DNA from: Stercorarius parasiticus
Taxonomy: Eukaryota; Chordata; Aves; Charadriiformes; Stercorariidae
Assembly (NCBI GenBank): GCA_013396915.1
Contig: VWZL01002849.1
Location: 505,389-569,388 of the forward strand
Direction: 5' to 3'
DNA length: 64,000 nucleotides
A model generated the notes under the pieces. That model was given only the letters and a program-made list of their open reading frames with translations. It searched no databases and was not told where the DNA came from. Below are positions 49,776 through 61,776 of the stretch, piece by piece. Positions within the stretch are counted from its first letter, which is position 1. The number at the start of each line of letters is the position of its first letter. A program made the position numbers and the translations under genes.

Positions 49776-50765
49776 ACAGAGGGCAGACTCGTCACTTTAA
49801 TTAGCATTTCAAACACTTTAATCACCATTTGATTCATTTTTCAAATACTGTTGAGTAAGTTATCCACATTATAAACCAAGTGAATGAACTATAACAACAT
49901 AAATACAGATATAGGAGGGACATAACCTACATTCTGATGAGATAAACCAAATTAGCATTTAATAACATTTTTACACCCATAATTAATCATAATGGAAAAT
50001 GGGACAGTTCCCTACCTAATTACCTAGATGTTTCATCAAATCAGGTAACTGGATAATTAGACTCCTGAATCCAGTCATGTGTAGCTTTAATTAATTGTTG
50101 TTAATTATTATTAAGTGTGGATTAGCTCCTACAGCAAACTTTCACCTAGACATTAGGAGCTGTTTTATGGTCATTATTTATTCTGCAACTGAGTTGGGTT
50201 ATTCTGCCTGTTTATATATTTAAAACATCTCATATCATTGAACAGGAATAATTTAAAGGCATTTTTAACATTCTTTGTTTCAGCTGTGCTTCAAAAACCT
50301 TGAGTCTTTCATCTCCGGATGCAGATGTGTTATTTCTCAATGTATTAATCAACTTATGCTGATGTCAGTCATATTACCTTGCTAATTGCTTCATAGTTTT
50401 TAGGACTTGCCATCACATTGGAATAGACAAAAGAGTTTTATTAACAAAAATTCATGCGATTTTAATTACAGCAATTTCCCTGTCTTTATCCATGATAGAA
50501 AGCTATAGTGCTTTCAAATTTAACTTCTTCCCATCCTCCCCACCAAAAAAAAGAGTGAATCTTCATTAATGTGAAAATCTCAACCTCTTACACTGTTGTT
50601 TTAAAGCGTCTATGTCAGTTTACTTTATTTTGAATATAGAGCATGATTTATAGAGAATTTAAAGCTAGATTAGCCGTCTTTAATGTGAATAAAGTGTAAG
50701 GAGTAACTGAGGGTTTTCCTGAGTGGAGATTAGTTAATCTTTTGAGAATCATTTAAGGGGAAGAA
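49776..50765. promoter_or_regulatory. Candidate conserved enhancer-type block
   Basis: About 1 kb of non-repetitive sequence with a high density of homeodomain-type ATTA/TAAT cores (for example 50087-50115 with TTTAATTAATTGTTG and TTAATTATTATTAAG, plus CTAATTGCTTCATAG and TTTTAATTACAGC). It has no open frame of note. It lacks the A-run and microsatellite texture of the surrounding DNA. Such blocks are typical of deeply conserved elements near developmental transcription factor genes. Conservation itself is not shown here, so this is inference. Confidence 0.3.
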
Positions 50766-52079
50766 TATACATTGCTTAATGAAATACTGTACACCAATAT
50801 GTATCTAAATACCATGGTGACAGACTCATTAGAAGTACCAAAAGCAGATATGTATGCCCATTGCAATATTTTATGTTGACCTTTTGGAAGTCTAATGAGG
50901 TGGAATGAAATGAACACATACCTAAGCGGCAATGAATAAAAAAAAAAAAAGAAATCGGTAAAGACAGTAAAGTATCTACGTAAAAGAGCAGAAGCAATAA
51001 GAAAGAGACTGGCACAGCGAGCTTCAGTGGTTATTCTTAATGGCAGAGAGAATGAGGAAATTAAAGGGGAGGTCTTAAGGAACTGAGAAAAAGTGCAGAG
51101 CAGAGAAAGGTGAAGGAGAAAAGAAAGAAAATGGCAGTTGGGAGGTCAAGTACCAAAGGAACTATTCTACTTCTATAATAAGGGAACACCTGAGAGTTCA
51201 GCAGTTAAGATAAAAGCAACCAGCAGATAATGATTCTATTTTTAAGAGATTTAGAAAGTTGACTTTTTCAGATCTGTACAGAAACTGAACACACATGGAA
51301 CTTCCCACAAAGGCACATTTTGAATATACTTGATTTTGGAATGCAGTGTTTAGAAAAGCATCACAAACAGGTTTGGAAAAAAAAAACAAAACAACCAAAC
51401 CACTCTTTTGCTTGAAATTCAATGTTTTTTTTTCTCATTTTAATTTTTATAAAACTGCAGTTTCACAGTGAAAATGGTTCCATTATTTTTTTCGCAAATA
51501 TCTGTAGGTTGTTTTCACTAATAATGATAGAACCTCACTCACCAAAACTGATAGAAACAGAAAAAGATGGAGGATTAAAAAGGTGTATACACACTCTAAC
51601 TCTTGAGGTCAGGGGGGAGTGGAGGGGGTTAAACCCTAAACCACTTTAGAGACAGGTAATTACTGGAACTTTTGATGCTGATGGGAAGAAGAAAAGGGGA
51701 TTTATTTTCTCATAAATAATTAGTAAGTGTTAGGGTCAATTAGGATGGTAAAGGTAGGTTGTACAGAGAATACATTTTTTAAAAGAAATCTATAGAATAT
51801 GCATACAGGATTTAGTGGAAAGATATGTAGACTAGCTTTGAACATGGTAACAGGCCTCCAAACAGGGTGCAGTAAAAGATTGTTCAGAGGGATCAGCTCA
51901 AATCCCACGAGAGGCCTGCATGGGCTTTTGTTGGGGGAGAGAGGAGGAGGGCAGTTGGCTAAGTAACTGGGGCAAACTATTACTTAAAGGAGGCAAGCGT
52001 GGTCCTTAGCAGTTTTACTTAAAAAGTTAATATTTACAAGCCCTTGGAAAATTTGCTTTATCCATCCAGTTTCACTTTA
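50766..52079. other. Unique DNA, unclassified
   Basis: An A-rich tract lies at about 50938-50951, an A/C tract at 51378-51402, and a purine-rich stretch at 51600-51720 with GGTTAAACCCTAAACC. The last piece resembles the word order of some LTR starts read in reverse, but the match is too short to call. Frames are short. Confidence 0.4.
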
Positions 52080-52390
52080 GAACCATGGATCAAGCACTGG
52101 ATGGATGGACAGTCCCAAAGAGTGGTGGTCAATGGAGTCAAATCCAGCTGGTGGCCGGTCACAAGTGGTATTCCTCAGGGCTCAGTGTTGGGACCATTTC
52201 TGTTTAACGTCTTTATTGATGATCTTGATAAAGACATAGAGTGTATCATCAGTAAGTTTGCAGATGACACCAAGTTAAGTGGGAGTGTTGATCTGCATGA
52301 GGACAGGGAGGCTCTACAGAGAGACTTGGATAGATTGGATCGATGGGCCAACGCTAACGGTATGAGCTTCAACAAGGCCAAGTGCCAAGT
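52080..52390 (+). mobile_element. CR1 RT fragment cut at an assembly N
   Basis: A single open frame (52044-52390) encodes the middle of CR1 reverse transcriptase: [18 protein letters not shown], the [20 protein letters not shown] block (motif B region) and motif [10 protein letters not shown] with both Asp residues intact, then [20 protein letters not shown]. Homology begins near 52080 and stops at the ambiguous base 52391, just after the FNKAKC codons, where CR1 would continue with 'vlhlg'. The copy lacks its C-terminal part and 3' tail. Absence of stops over about 100 codons suggests a fairly young insertion. Confidence 0.93.
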
Positions 52391-52391
52391 N
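52391..52391. other. Single ambiguous base (assembly joint)
   Basis: The only N in the window. CR1 sequence lies immediately to its left and unrelated unique sequence immediately to its right, so it probably marks an unresolved or collapsed gap rather than one unread base. Confidence 0.8.
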
Positions 52392-52884
52392 AGTTCCCGA
52401 TTTTAGATACCTGTTGGCTCTGTAACTGTCTGAAAAGAGATTCCTCTCTGAGGCTAGTTGAGCTACAGAACTGTCTGAAATGTTCAGCGGAAATTTTTGA
52501 CTGCTGACCCTTACACTGACTTACTAAATCCTCTTATTAGTTCTTCATTTGCTCCAAGTTTGGGTTATCTATACAAGGACAATAGGTCCAGCATAAATGA
52601 GATCAGTTAATTCTTTCATGGCAGTTATTTTCTACACTGTCTCTAATTTCATTGTCTCAGTGAAATCAATTGAGAGAGGCTACTTTTTTTAACCTTTCAT
52701 ATGAGGTGGACTGTACTCTCACTCATGGTTCACGTTCCATAACAGGCCATTTCACAAAGCTACACAGTTTTGTGGATGATGCTTTGAACAGCTTGAGGCA
52801 ACACCACACTGTTGGTACCTCTCATGTATTGGTTTGTGTGACTGTCAGACACATTTGTTCTCATCTTCCAAAGCTCCTGAAATG

Positions 52885-52980
52885 GGTGTCCGATCCTGCT
52901 TACACTGATGTAAATTAGAAAGAACTCTACAGAAGTCCATGGTAGTATGCATGTGTAAAACTTGTGCAGGAATTATATCC
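52885..52980. mobile_element. Ancient amniote palindromic repeat
   Basis: GATCCTGCTTACACTGATGT followed by AAATTAGAAAGAACTCTACA, GAAGTCCATGGTAGTATGCA and TGTGTAAAACTTGTGCAGG matches, in order, the common reptile/bird repeat with 'cttacactggtgtaaatcagg', 'agtaactccattgaagtcaatgg' and 'ttacactggtgtaaaac'. This is the best match among the palindromic relics here. The formal family name is not known to me. Confidence 0.55.
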
Positions 52981-55900
52981 TTAGTTTGATGAATCCCTGC
53001 AGTCTGAGGTAATGGACACGGTCTCTCAGCAGTACTGCTAGTAGGCCTAACTAAAAAAATTCCACAGAAGAGTTTGTGGTTTGAAAAGAAAGTTCTGTTG
53101 CAACTGAAGTATTCTACAAGAATTCATTTATTTTCTTCAGTGCTTCCTAAGGAAATAAATCAAGATAAATCACATTTGGTTCTCTCTTGATAGCTAAAAC
53201 CAGTCACAATTTTCTAACTAAACAGAGCTTTGTCATTAAGTGCCAATGACTGAACCTGAAAAGTCTCTTGGGAAATATGGTGGATTTTCAGATGTTTTGG
53301 GGCATTGAAGCCAGGATCTAAAGTCATAACACCCCAGATCCCTCACACATTCTAGTGGTGCCAGCTCTGTCTTAACTAAGAGACCTAGTAACCTAGGTTT
53401 TGAACAACCTACCTTGTAAGGCTATGTTGTAAGGCTACTCAGACTCCTTGCCATGAAGCCAGCAAATGAGCAACTGTTCTAATTAAAGATTGATTTCTGG
53501 CTCCATCCCAGGGCCCCATAGCCTTCACAAGGCAGCCAGTCACAATTTTAGGTTCTGAGGTCCACAAGAATCCCAAGAACATAAAAATAAATTACTCCCA
53601 TACCTCTTTCCACTCAGAATTGACTTTTCATGGTAAACTTTGAGCCATCTGACTTAATTCTATTTGTCTCAAAATAAAATGTCAATACTGCATATCAACC
53701 AGTTACAAGGAACAGAATTTTCACAATCTAAAATCATTATTGCTTAGAAATACACAAAATATAGAAGTGTGATATATAGCCAAGATATCAAATTTTTCAC
53801 TTTATTTAAATTTGAATATGTTTTTGACATAATGTAATGACAGAATTGCATTAGAAAAAAACAGTTATGTTTCTGAGTATTTTTCTTTCTTTGCCATTCT
53901 CATTCTAAATTAAATGAGAGCTACTAACTTTGTTTTATTTTAATTTTTTTTAACTCTGTTTTAGACCAAACTGATGGTCTTTTCAGCCACATAGCTATAT
54001 CACCTTTCCTTTTGGTGCATATTAAAGTCTTGTTAAAGAATTCTGTAGTAGTTTTTGAATGAAGTTCTGTGAAGGAATTTACAAGTGTGTGCCTGTAAAT
54101 CTTGCTTGTTTTCTCCTTGTAGTTATTTGATCATATCCATTTCATGGTGCAGATGTCTAATTGCTTTATGATTTAAAGTTTCCCTTTTTTCTCTGAACAC
54201 TGGCTGAGCTTCTCTGAGAGTTGGCGTTGGACTGATAAACATACTAGATAAAGCTTTTTCTTGCCACCTGAATAAAAGGATAATGTCTCTACTATGAGCA
54301 CTAGAACTCTTACCTTGCTGCTTCAGTGAACTGGTATGCAAAAATTCTACCTGTAGAGATCTGAGCTCTAATTCAACAAGCAATGCAAGTACCTACTTAA
54401 TTTTTTGCTTGAGAATAGTCGCGTTGAGGTCTTTAAATTACCCACTGATTATTTTACAGATTAACTTATCTCAAGAAGATATGATTTTGAATTCAGTGTG
54501 AAAAATAGGGATTCTACAATGAGACAAGAAGCAGAATGCAAAGTATGTATGGAAAACCAGAGGACAAAACCGAGTTCTCCAAGTTCATCGAAGTTCAACT
54601 TGTTCATCAAAATCCTGTGTTTATTCTCAACACAAGAAATGTATTCAGGTAAAATACACTTTGGCTTTAGGGTTTTTTGGTGTGGATTTGGGTTCATTTT
54701 TAAATACTCTACCAGTCTTTCCTCTGTGACTACTGAATCTGCAAAAGGTTGCCATAGAGATTAGCAAGAAATGAGAATGTGTAGCCTATATGACCGTCAG
54801 GCATAAAAAGTATGCTTTTAGACTTCATTAACTTTTTGTACTTCTTTCCTTCACCACAGTCTTTTCATCAAAGAAAGTTGACATATCCAAAAGAAACTTC
54901 CTAGCAAAAGAGAAAAAACTAATCTTGTATTTCTGCATAGCATTGGTAGGATAGAGTTTGTCCAGTTCTGTGGCTGTTTTAAAAAAAAAATCCTGGAGAA
55001 ATGTCAAACACAGTCAATGAAAAAAGATTCAAGAGTATAACGTAAAGGGGCAAATACATGAAGCTTACTGTAAAGAAGATTGAAGGGTGCTTTGTCTCTG
55101 TGCTTATATTCTCATATCTAAATAGTTTGGACTTTTCACTTTTTTCAGGCAAAGATATAACAATACACAAATGTTGAATTTAGAAAACTGCTATGAAAAG
55201 AGACAGGCAAGGTGATTTTATATCACTTCTGTTTTGACAAAGTGGTTCATGATTAAGATCTTCATGTGATAAGCTACAGATGTTAGAACAGATGTGTCTT
55301 CTTGATTAGCAACTGACCAGATGTATTTTGCTGTATTTAATTTAAAATCTCCTAAAATGTCATGAATTGACTACAGGAGAGGGGACAAAATGATACCATG
55401 TAATGTTCCTTAATTCAATGCTTGGTTGGTGAATCTTGCTCCAAGTTAAATTGATTAGCTGATGAGAGTCAGAAAGCAAACCCCACCTCTTCCCAAACCC
55501 CTGGTTATACCAAAAGCCCCAAACAACCCAGCCAAAAAGAAAAAAAAAATATTTTTTCTTCCTCTGCAGAATGGTTTGCCTGCTAGGATCACCTGGGCCT
55601 ATTTCACATAATCAGTCTTTTGCCATTACAGATGTCTGAGAAATAGGTGTTAGTTCAAGTATATCCAATGTGCCTGATACACACACCTGCACAGTTTCAT
55701 CTCCCAGACTGAAATGTTTTAGTTTCATTGAGGTTGTTTCATCTAAAATAGCAATTTCTGGATTAACTTTACTACATGATCTGTCTATCCTCTCCAGTTG
55801 CCTGAAAATGGAATTTGAAAGAGTTGAAATTAATAGATGCACCCCTGGTTTTGAAATGTGCTTTGAAAATCCCAGCATGACAGAAGAAGACATTTCCAGT

Positions 55901-56862
55901 GTTGTCACTGATGGTTCCTTGAGTGACATTTAGATTGCACCTTTCTTAACCAAACTGTGAGAATGGACTCAATCTGTTTTCCAGATTAGAGTTTGGATTA
56001 CATTTAGACCACTGTTCATTTAAAAGAAAGTATAAACAGCTTCAACGTTCAAATACTTGTATTATTTGAAGTGTCTTTATTGGAACAAGTGATTTTATGG
56101 ATCTGTGTTGTATTGCTCAGTGCATTTATTCACGACCACTGTTTGTACTGCAAGGCAGCAAGGGAACACATCTGGCTGTTTGCATTTTCCTAGATGCTGT
56201 ACATGCGCTCTGGTGGAAGTCTTTGGAGGGGGTGGAAGCTCTGCCTTTCCTTGCATCTAAACTAGACATGTTTGGAGGGAAATACTTCCGTAATTCGGGG
56301 TAGGAAAAATAGAAAAAGAGAAAATTAGAAAGCCTACTGAGAAGAGCAAAAAGCAGACACAGTTTCAGGCTGCAAAGGCAACAGAAAGAAGTACTTTCTG
56401 GGGTGTCTGAGGATATCTGAGGATGAAGAGTTTGCTGGAACCAGTAAGGTTCACTCAGCTGCTGACTGAGTGAAACTTTGAAAAAAAGTACTCTTTCTGA
56501 AAAGACATATTGTGAGAAAAAGGTTGCTTATTGTATTTCTACTTATATCTTGTCTCATTCTGAGGCTTCTTTTTCCAATTGTGAAAAGTTTCTGGCTGCA
56601 GTTTCTGTTCTAATAAAAAAGCCAGTCCCCAGAAGTCAAAAGTCCCTTGGTGTTTTGAGATTCTCAAATGGGTAAAGGAAAAAGCAGGTTTATCTCAGAG
56701 CTCAGCCAGCTCAGAAGTCATTACAACTATAAAACAAACAATAGCACCAGTTGACTTTAAGTACATCAGAAGACTTTGTTCTCGTTTAGATGGTATTTCA
56801 CATTGGAAAATATTTTTTAAAACCCAAACCACAATAATTTGTATGTTTAGTTTTGTTTAGTT
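52981..56862. other. Unique AT-rich DNA, no gene confirmed
   Basis: It includes a 13-base tandem word pair (TTGTAAGGCTA at 53414 and 53427), an A/C-rich tract at 55478-55548 and the opposed frames at 55612-55933 listed separately. Nothing else is recognised. Confidence 0.5.
55612..55933 (-). other. Unassigned open frame with opposed partner
   Basis: The minus strand holds 105 codons from a genuine ATG (55929-55927), with a TAA immediately upstream of it. The plus strand holds 87 codons over nearly the same bases (55670-55933, GTG start), ending DISSVVTDGSLSDI. Both look like plausible peptide, but neither has a domain I recognise. Frames open on both strands at once are more often a composition effect than two genes. 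A decayed retrogene piece remains possible. Confidence 0.12.
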
Positions 56863-57185
56863 TGTGCTGCTTGTAGGAGAGGAGGTCTAGTTGGGAATGA
56901 AGGAGTGAAGTTGAGCCTGTAAAGAAGAGGGGTAGGAGGGGAGGTGTTGTTTTTATTTGTATTTGTTTCTCACTCTCCAAACCTATTTTGATTAGCAAGG
57001 AATTAAACTAATTTTCCCCAAGTCAAGTCTGTTTTGCCTGTGACAGTTATTGGTAAGTGATCTCTTTGTCTTTATCTTGACCCACGAGCCTTTTAATCTT
57101 ATTTTCTCACCCTGTCCTGTTGACGAGGGGGAGTGGAGAGCGGCTGGGTGGGTGTCTGGCAGCTGACCAAGTTCAAGCCACCACA
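56863..57185 (+). mobile_element. 5'-truncated second copy of the LTR
   Basis: Homologous to 46584-46896 in the same orientation. It starts at TGTGCTGCTTGTAGGAGAGG, runs through GTCAAGTCTGTTTTGCCTG and ATTGGTAAGTGATCTC, a TTATCTTGACCCACGAGCC block and GGGTGGGTGTCTGGCAGC, and ends at CAAGCCACCACA. The GC-rich 5' part and the polyadenylation signal of the first copy are missing or decayed. There is no retroviral gene between the two copies, so I read them as separate insertions, not a provirus pair. Confidence 0.75.
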
Positions 57186-57837
57186 TACCCTTGCAGTGAT
57201 GTTAAACTAAATGCAGAATGTGAATTTATTTCTTTAAAATTATCTAATGGCATAGATGAAAACTTCAGGGAAGATCTCAGAACCTGGGAAAGAGAATATA
57301 GCGTAACTGTAGAGTTATGAGGTGGTACTTAATGGCCCATTTGAATTACAGGTCCAGTCCTGTAACCTCAGGTCTTTAATGTTGGAAGAGGTAAACTAAT
57401 CAACACTGGAGGAAAAGATTGTTGGGGAAAGAGGGACACCTGCATATCTTTTTATTAAGCTGCTAAGCAACAACAAGTGGTCTGAAACAGCACGTCCAAG
57501 GCCATGTTATGCTTTAGTCAAAAGGTCTTAAGGGGCTTGTTATCTTTACAATAGTGGGTGGCATGTTTGTAGAGAAAAGAATTGTAAATAAAGGAAGGAA
57601 AGGGAATTAAAGTAAGGCTACGTTCTGATAAAACATTTTCCTTTGCAAAGCAGGCTACAGAGGGATAAGCTGTTCCCAGGACAAACATTTCTGAAAAAAA
57701 AAAAAAATTAATTTCTTTCAAATTTGTAACTGAAACAAACTAAATGCTTCCATTAAAATGTTTACTTCTTTTTGTTAAGGAAAGGGAAAAACCTTCCTGT
57801 CAGATGTCTCTCTCCTTTTATTTTTTGTCTTTTTTGG

Positions 57838-57864
57838 TTGTTGCTGCTGCTGCTGCTGTTGTTG
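57838..57864. repeat. CTG/TTG trinucleotide repeat
   Basis: Two TTG, five CTG and two TTG units in tandem. On the minus strand an open frame would read a run of nine glutamines, but that frame has no recognisable domain around it, so this is a short microsatellite and not evidence of a polyglutamine protein. Confidence 0.85.
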
Positions 57865-58205
57865 CACCTGAAGAAAAGTGGGGTGAAGAGCTGTGTTTAC
57901 TGGCTTGTAGAAGACAAAAGATAAGAGGGAAAGATTCACAGAAAGAATGAAGTCACTTTTCCGTAGCACAACCATGACAGAGTGGGGCAAGGCTATTTTT
58001 GCTTTCAGCATTAATTTAAAGATATAGTCATGTAAACTATTTTTTTATCTTGGACTAATACAATATAAAGCAGGAAGGCAGTTCAGCAAACTACTTAGTG
58101 ATAATAAGTGGAAATAGCTAATTGTGCATTTGATTTAGCCAAGAGTTAGCCATGTACCTGACTGTAAACAGTGTCTTTGAGATATTTGACCCTCTGGAGG
58201 GGAAA

Positions 58206-58258
58206 GTCTCTCTCTTTTTTTCTTTTCTTTCTTTTTTCCTTTTCTTTCTTTTTTCCTT
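58206..58258. repeat. Polypyrimidine TTTC-type tract
   Basis: A 53-base run of only C and T, with TTTTCTTTC words repeated. It is a mirror-like polypyrimidine/polypurine tract that could in principle adopt a triplex. Confidence 0.85.
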
Positions 58259-60044
58259 ATGGTGGAATAATCTCTTACCAGAACATGAATTGCACCTTTT
58301 ACAAGTACCTGAGATAAATTCTCTTGAGTCTCAAAATCAAAATGGCAGTGAGAGTGTTTTGCCTTTGTCTGGTGCTTCATATATTCATTCGAGAAGTGGA
58401 GCAATAGGAGCTAATGTCTCTTCTGATTAATATTTCCATCTAAGAGGTAGTAAAGGGCCAACAAGAAATACTGAAAATTCTGATTCCAGAATACCCTGTA
58501 AATATTCAAGTTCAAAAAAATCTCTTCAGAATAAGAAAATATCGTTTTAAAATAATCTCAGACTCAGGCTGTAGTTTTATGTATGTTTAGTTGGCATTGC
58601 CACCAAAAAAAGGAGTCTACCCTTTTGGTTGCTTGTACTCAAACCCGTACTGTGTGGGCACAACCACTAAGAAAAATGACCAAAGCATTTCTTTCCCATC
58701 TTTCACATTCTCTCCACACAAAAACCTACCAGGTCTGTTTTAGTGGGAAATTGTTGTTGTTTTTTTTCTTTTGTCATTGCAATTTGTAACATACAGTCAT
58801 TTAATTTCAAGTCATAAAGTCTTTTCCTTGCAAAATGGAAATGTTACTTCAATATATATATTCATAACCTACTTATGAATGTGTCTACATACCTGTACAA
58901 GACTGTGGTTGCGCATTTAAGTGCACAGCCACACATAAATATATGTATATTAGAAGTGTTTTATTAGTTGCATTTCTTGTTTACGTACTTGTCAAAATAG
59001 GTATGTTTTTTCCATTTCATTTTTTCTCTTTGAGAGCTTAAACAAGGAATGAAAGGTGAAATAACTTCAAGCTCCTTTCAGATGACTCATTGCACCATCT
59101 TTGTATGGCAATATTAATAATTAGGATGATAAAAAACACTCTAGGCCTTCATAACTGTGATTCACACAGCTCACAGAAGCACCACATCTATTTTTTACAA
59201 AAATGTAGTACATTTTTAAAGGTAAAAGGAAAACAAACAAGATACCAAAAGGGCAGAACATAAGGGTAAAGATGTCTGAGTAGGATTCTGGGCATCTTAG
59301 GTATTTTCTATTTGTAATGCAAGATCCGAGTTTGGATCTTTCAAACATTCCGCCTGGAGGAAAAAAATGGGTTCTATTTAACCTGCTACTAAGAGACAGC
59401 TCTCTCAGCTTTTTGGAAGCTTTACTCAGGTATTTTCTAAACTGTGGTCACTTACCTGAAGTCTGGGTACTCTCTGTTTTTTAAAATATTTTGATGTTAC
59501 AAATGTACGTATTTTCAAAACACTCAGTGATTGATCTTTCCAAGTCTTTTGTGAGCTATCCAAACCTAAAAGTGTCAAAAATATTCCTGATTGTTACTAT
59601 CATGTCAATTCCATATGTATGCTTTATTTTACTTTTTGTTTGTGACAATTTCGATCATTTTCTTCTCTAGCAGTGTCAAATTGAGAACACTGGGAACACT
59701 AATCTCAAAAAAACAATGGGATGGATTGACAATAGCACACTCTTAAAGTAGATGAAATATATCCCATCCTCTCAGCAGGCAGGAAAAGACTCAAGCAACT
59801 GTCAGCAGAAGCAGAAGAAAGTTTCTATTTAAAAAAAGGAAAAAAGAGGAAAAGAGAACAGAAAAAAAAATCTTAAATCTATTATTTTCTCAGGTAATTC
59901 TGTATTTCAGGAAATTTGTTAATAACAGTCTAAATAATAACTATGTATATGAAGGAAGATAATAATTTTCTAAATATTCTTTCAGAAAGTACCCCAAATT
60001 ACGGTGATTTGTACTTTACATTTCTTTAAATACAGGGAAAACTT

Positions 60045-60130
60045 AGGGCTTGATTTCATAAGTACTCATTTACATAGGTAGATCTCAGTGAATGATTCAT
60101 GAGAATAGTCTTTGGTGGGAGTGTTAAAGA
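60045..60130. mobile_element. Ancient repeat fragment (weak)
   Basis: GGGCTTGATTTCATAAGTAC followed by 'tgaatgattcatgag' resembles a worn start of amniote palindromic repeats that begin 'gggcctgatttcagaagtgc'. The identification is tentative. Confidence 0.25.
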
Positions 60131-61776
60131 GAGAACTTTGCAAAGCAGGCCCTTTTTTTTTGTGACAGACAAACCTGTTTAAATTAAAATCTGTGCTTAT
60201 GTTTTTATCCATCTGGATACTCTGCTTTCTGAGCCAATTTTTTTTCTAATTCTAAAGGCAGTTTGGCACAAATGTCAGTTTTAAACAACTATTTTCAAAT
60301 ACTATTAGCTGACTATGAAAGAAGAAACCTGAACTTAGAACGTCTCTAGTTTGTGTAAGTTGTAAAAGTTAATTGATTTGGAGAGATAATATTGTTGACA
60401 GAATAACTGTTTATCGTTCCTGCCCATAATATACTTAACATTGGAGTTGATTTTATGGCTATGATATTCTTCTATGGCTGACTGAATTGAGCCTGAGAAG
60501 AAAACCTGAAACCTGCTCCCGAAGTCTGTACATTTATGAAACAAGATTCAGAAAGTTCTGAAAGCCTTATTCTCTTCTCATGTTTACATAGCAGTTTGTA
60601 CATACCGTGAGGCTAATAGGTTATAAAAGTGAAAGAATAATAATTCCTTGGGGAACTGGAATATCTATACATCTAGCTACAGAATCTGAAGTAATCTATG
60701 GCTAATGCATTTTCTGAAAATCATCAGATAAACCTAAGGAGTTTACAGTGTTTTTCAGTTAGGCATTTGTGATTTGTAATACAGTAGATAACTGTTCCAA
60801 AGTAACTATAGCTATCCTACTGAGTGGGTAATCAAATAGTTCCTCCTCAACTTTCTTCTTCTGAATTTCATATAAATTTTTAATTAATGCCTTACATTAG
60901 TTGAGCTTTTATGCAATTACATGATAAATTATTCAATTTTTGATGTTATGTTTTAGACAGATGTTAAATCAAAGAAGTTAATGATTAAACACATTTTAAT
61001 AGATTTGCCACTGTAGCTTTTACTCACTTTAAAAATAATTTTTTGATTGAATTTTGGTGCTTATGAAAGTGAAAGGCTAAGGACCTTTTATTGAGTCTCT
61101 GACTAATTACATAGTTCTGTAGACACTGTGAATTATATTCCATAAACAAAAACTTAGATGAAAAGGAATTAAGTGGCATTAAGGATGACCCACCCCCCAG
61201 CCTAAAAGACTTAAGAAATAACAAAGACATTTCTTAACCTCAGCCTGACAGTCACATGATTTCCAGAGTCAGACTCCACACTTTAAAAAGGGCATTTCTT
61301 CTGCTTCTAAAAGATAAAAAAACCTGATAAAATTACTCACCATTGATGTGTAAAGCAAATCTTTACCCACTGTTTTTCGGTGAGCATTATGCCATCCAAG
61401 GACTGTTGCAGCTCCGTATCATTCAATGTTTTCTCTGCAGAACTTCTCTCTGTGCATCGGTATGACTGTGAGAAAATAGTAGGATAGGATGCAGGAGAAA
61501 TATTTCACCACTTTCACTTCAGATTCCTGCTCTGGCTGTCTGGGTCCAGCATATTCTGTGTTGCTGAGGAAGTGCTGAACTGCCGGAACAGGGGGGAAAG
61601 ATGCAATTCACTGCAGTTGCTTGTTCTAAGGACATCTTAAGCGATATACCTTTAGTTACCTTTGTGCGATAACTACTGATTTTGTGCTTGTGTGCAAATA
61701 ATGTAAGAATATGACCCAGTGCTGGACCTAAAGAATGTTGGTAGTAAGAGTCAGGATATACAAGCACAATGGACAC
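60131..61776. other. Unique AT-rich DNA, nothing recognised
   Basis: Frames are short and minus-strand, with no domain. No repeat family is seen up to the CR1 fragment. Confidence 0.5.

Larger units (their letters stand above)
57186..60044. other. Unique AT-rich DNA with simple repeats
   Basis: It includes the CTG/TTG tract and the pyrimidine tract listed separately. Frames are short and overlapping. No gene or repeat family is recognised. Confidence 0.5.

Noticed and set aside
46584..57185. The two LTR copies as ends of one provirus
   Set aside because: The second copy lacks its 5' part, the intervening 10 kb contains no gag, pol or env, and a CR1 fragment and unique DNA lie between them.
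57775..58011. Polyglutamine-containing minus frame
   Set aside because: The glutamine run comes only from the short CTG/TTG microsatellite. The rest of the frame has no recognisable domain.
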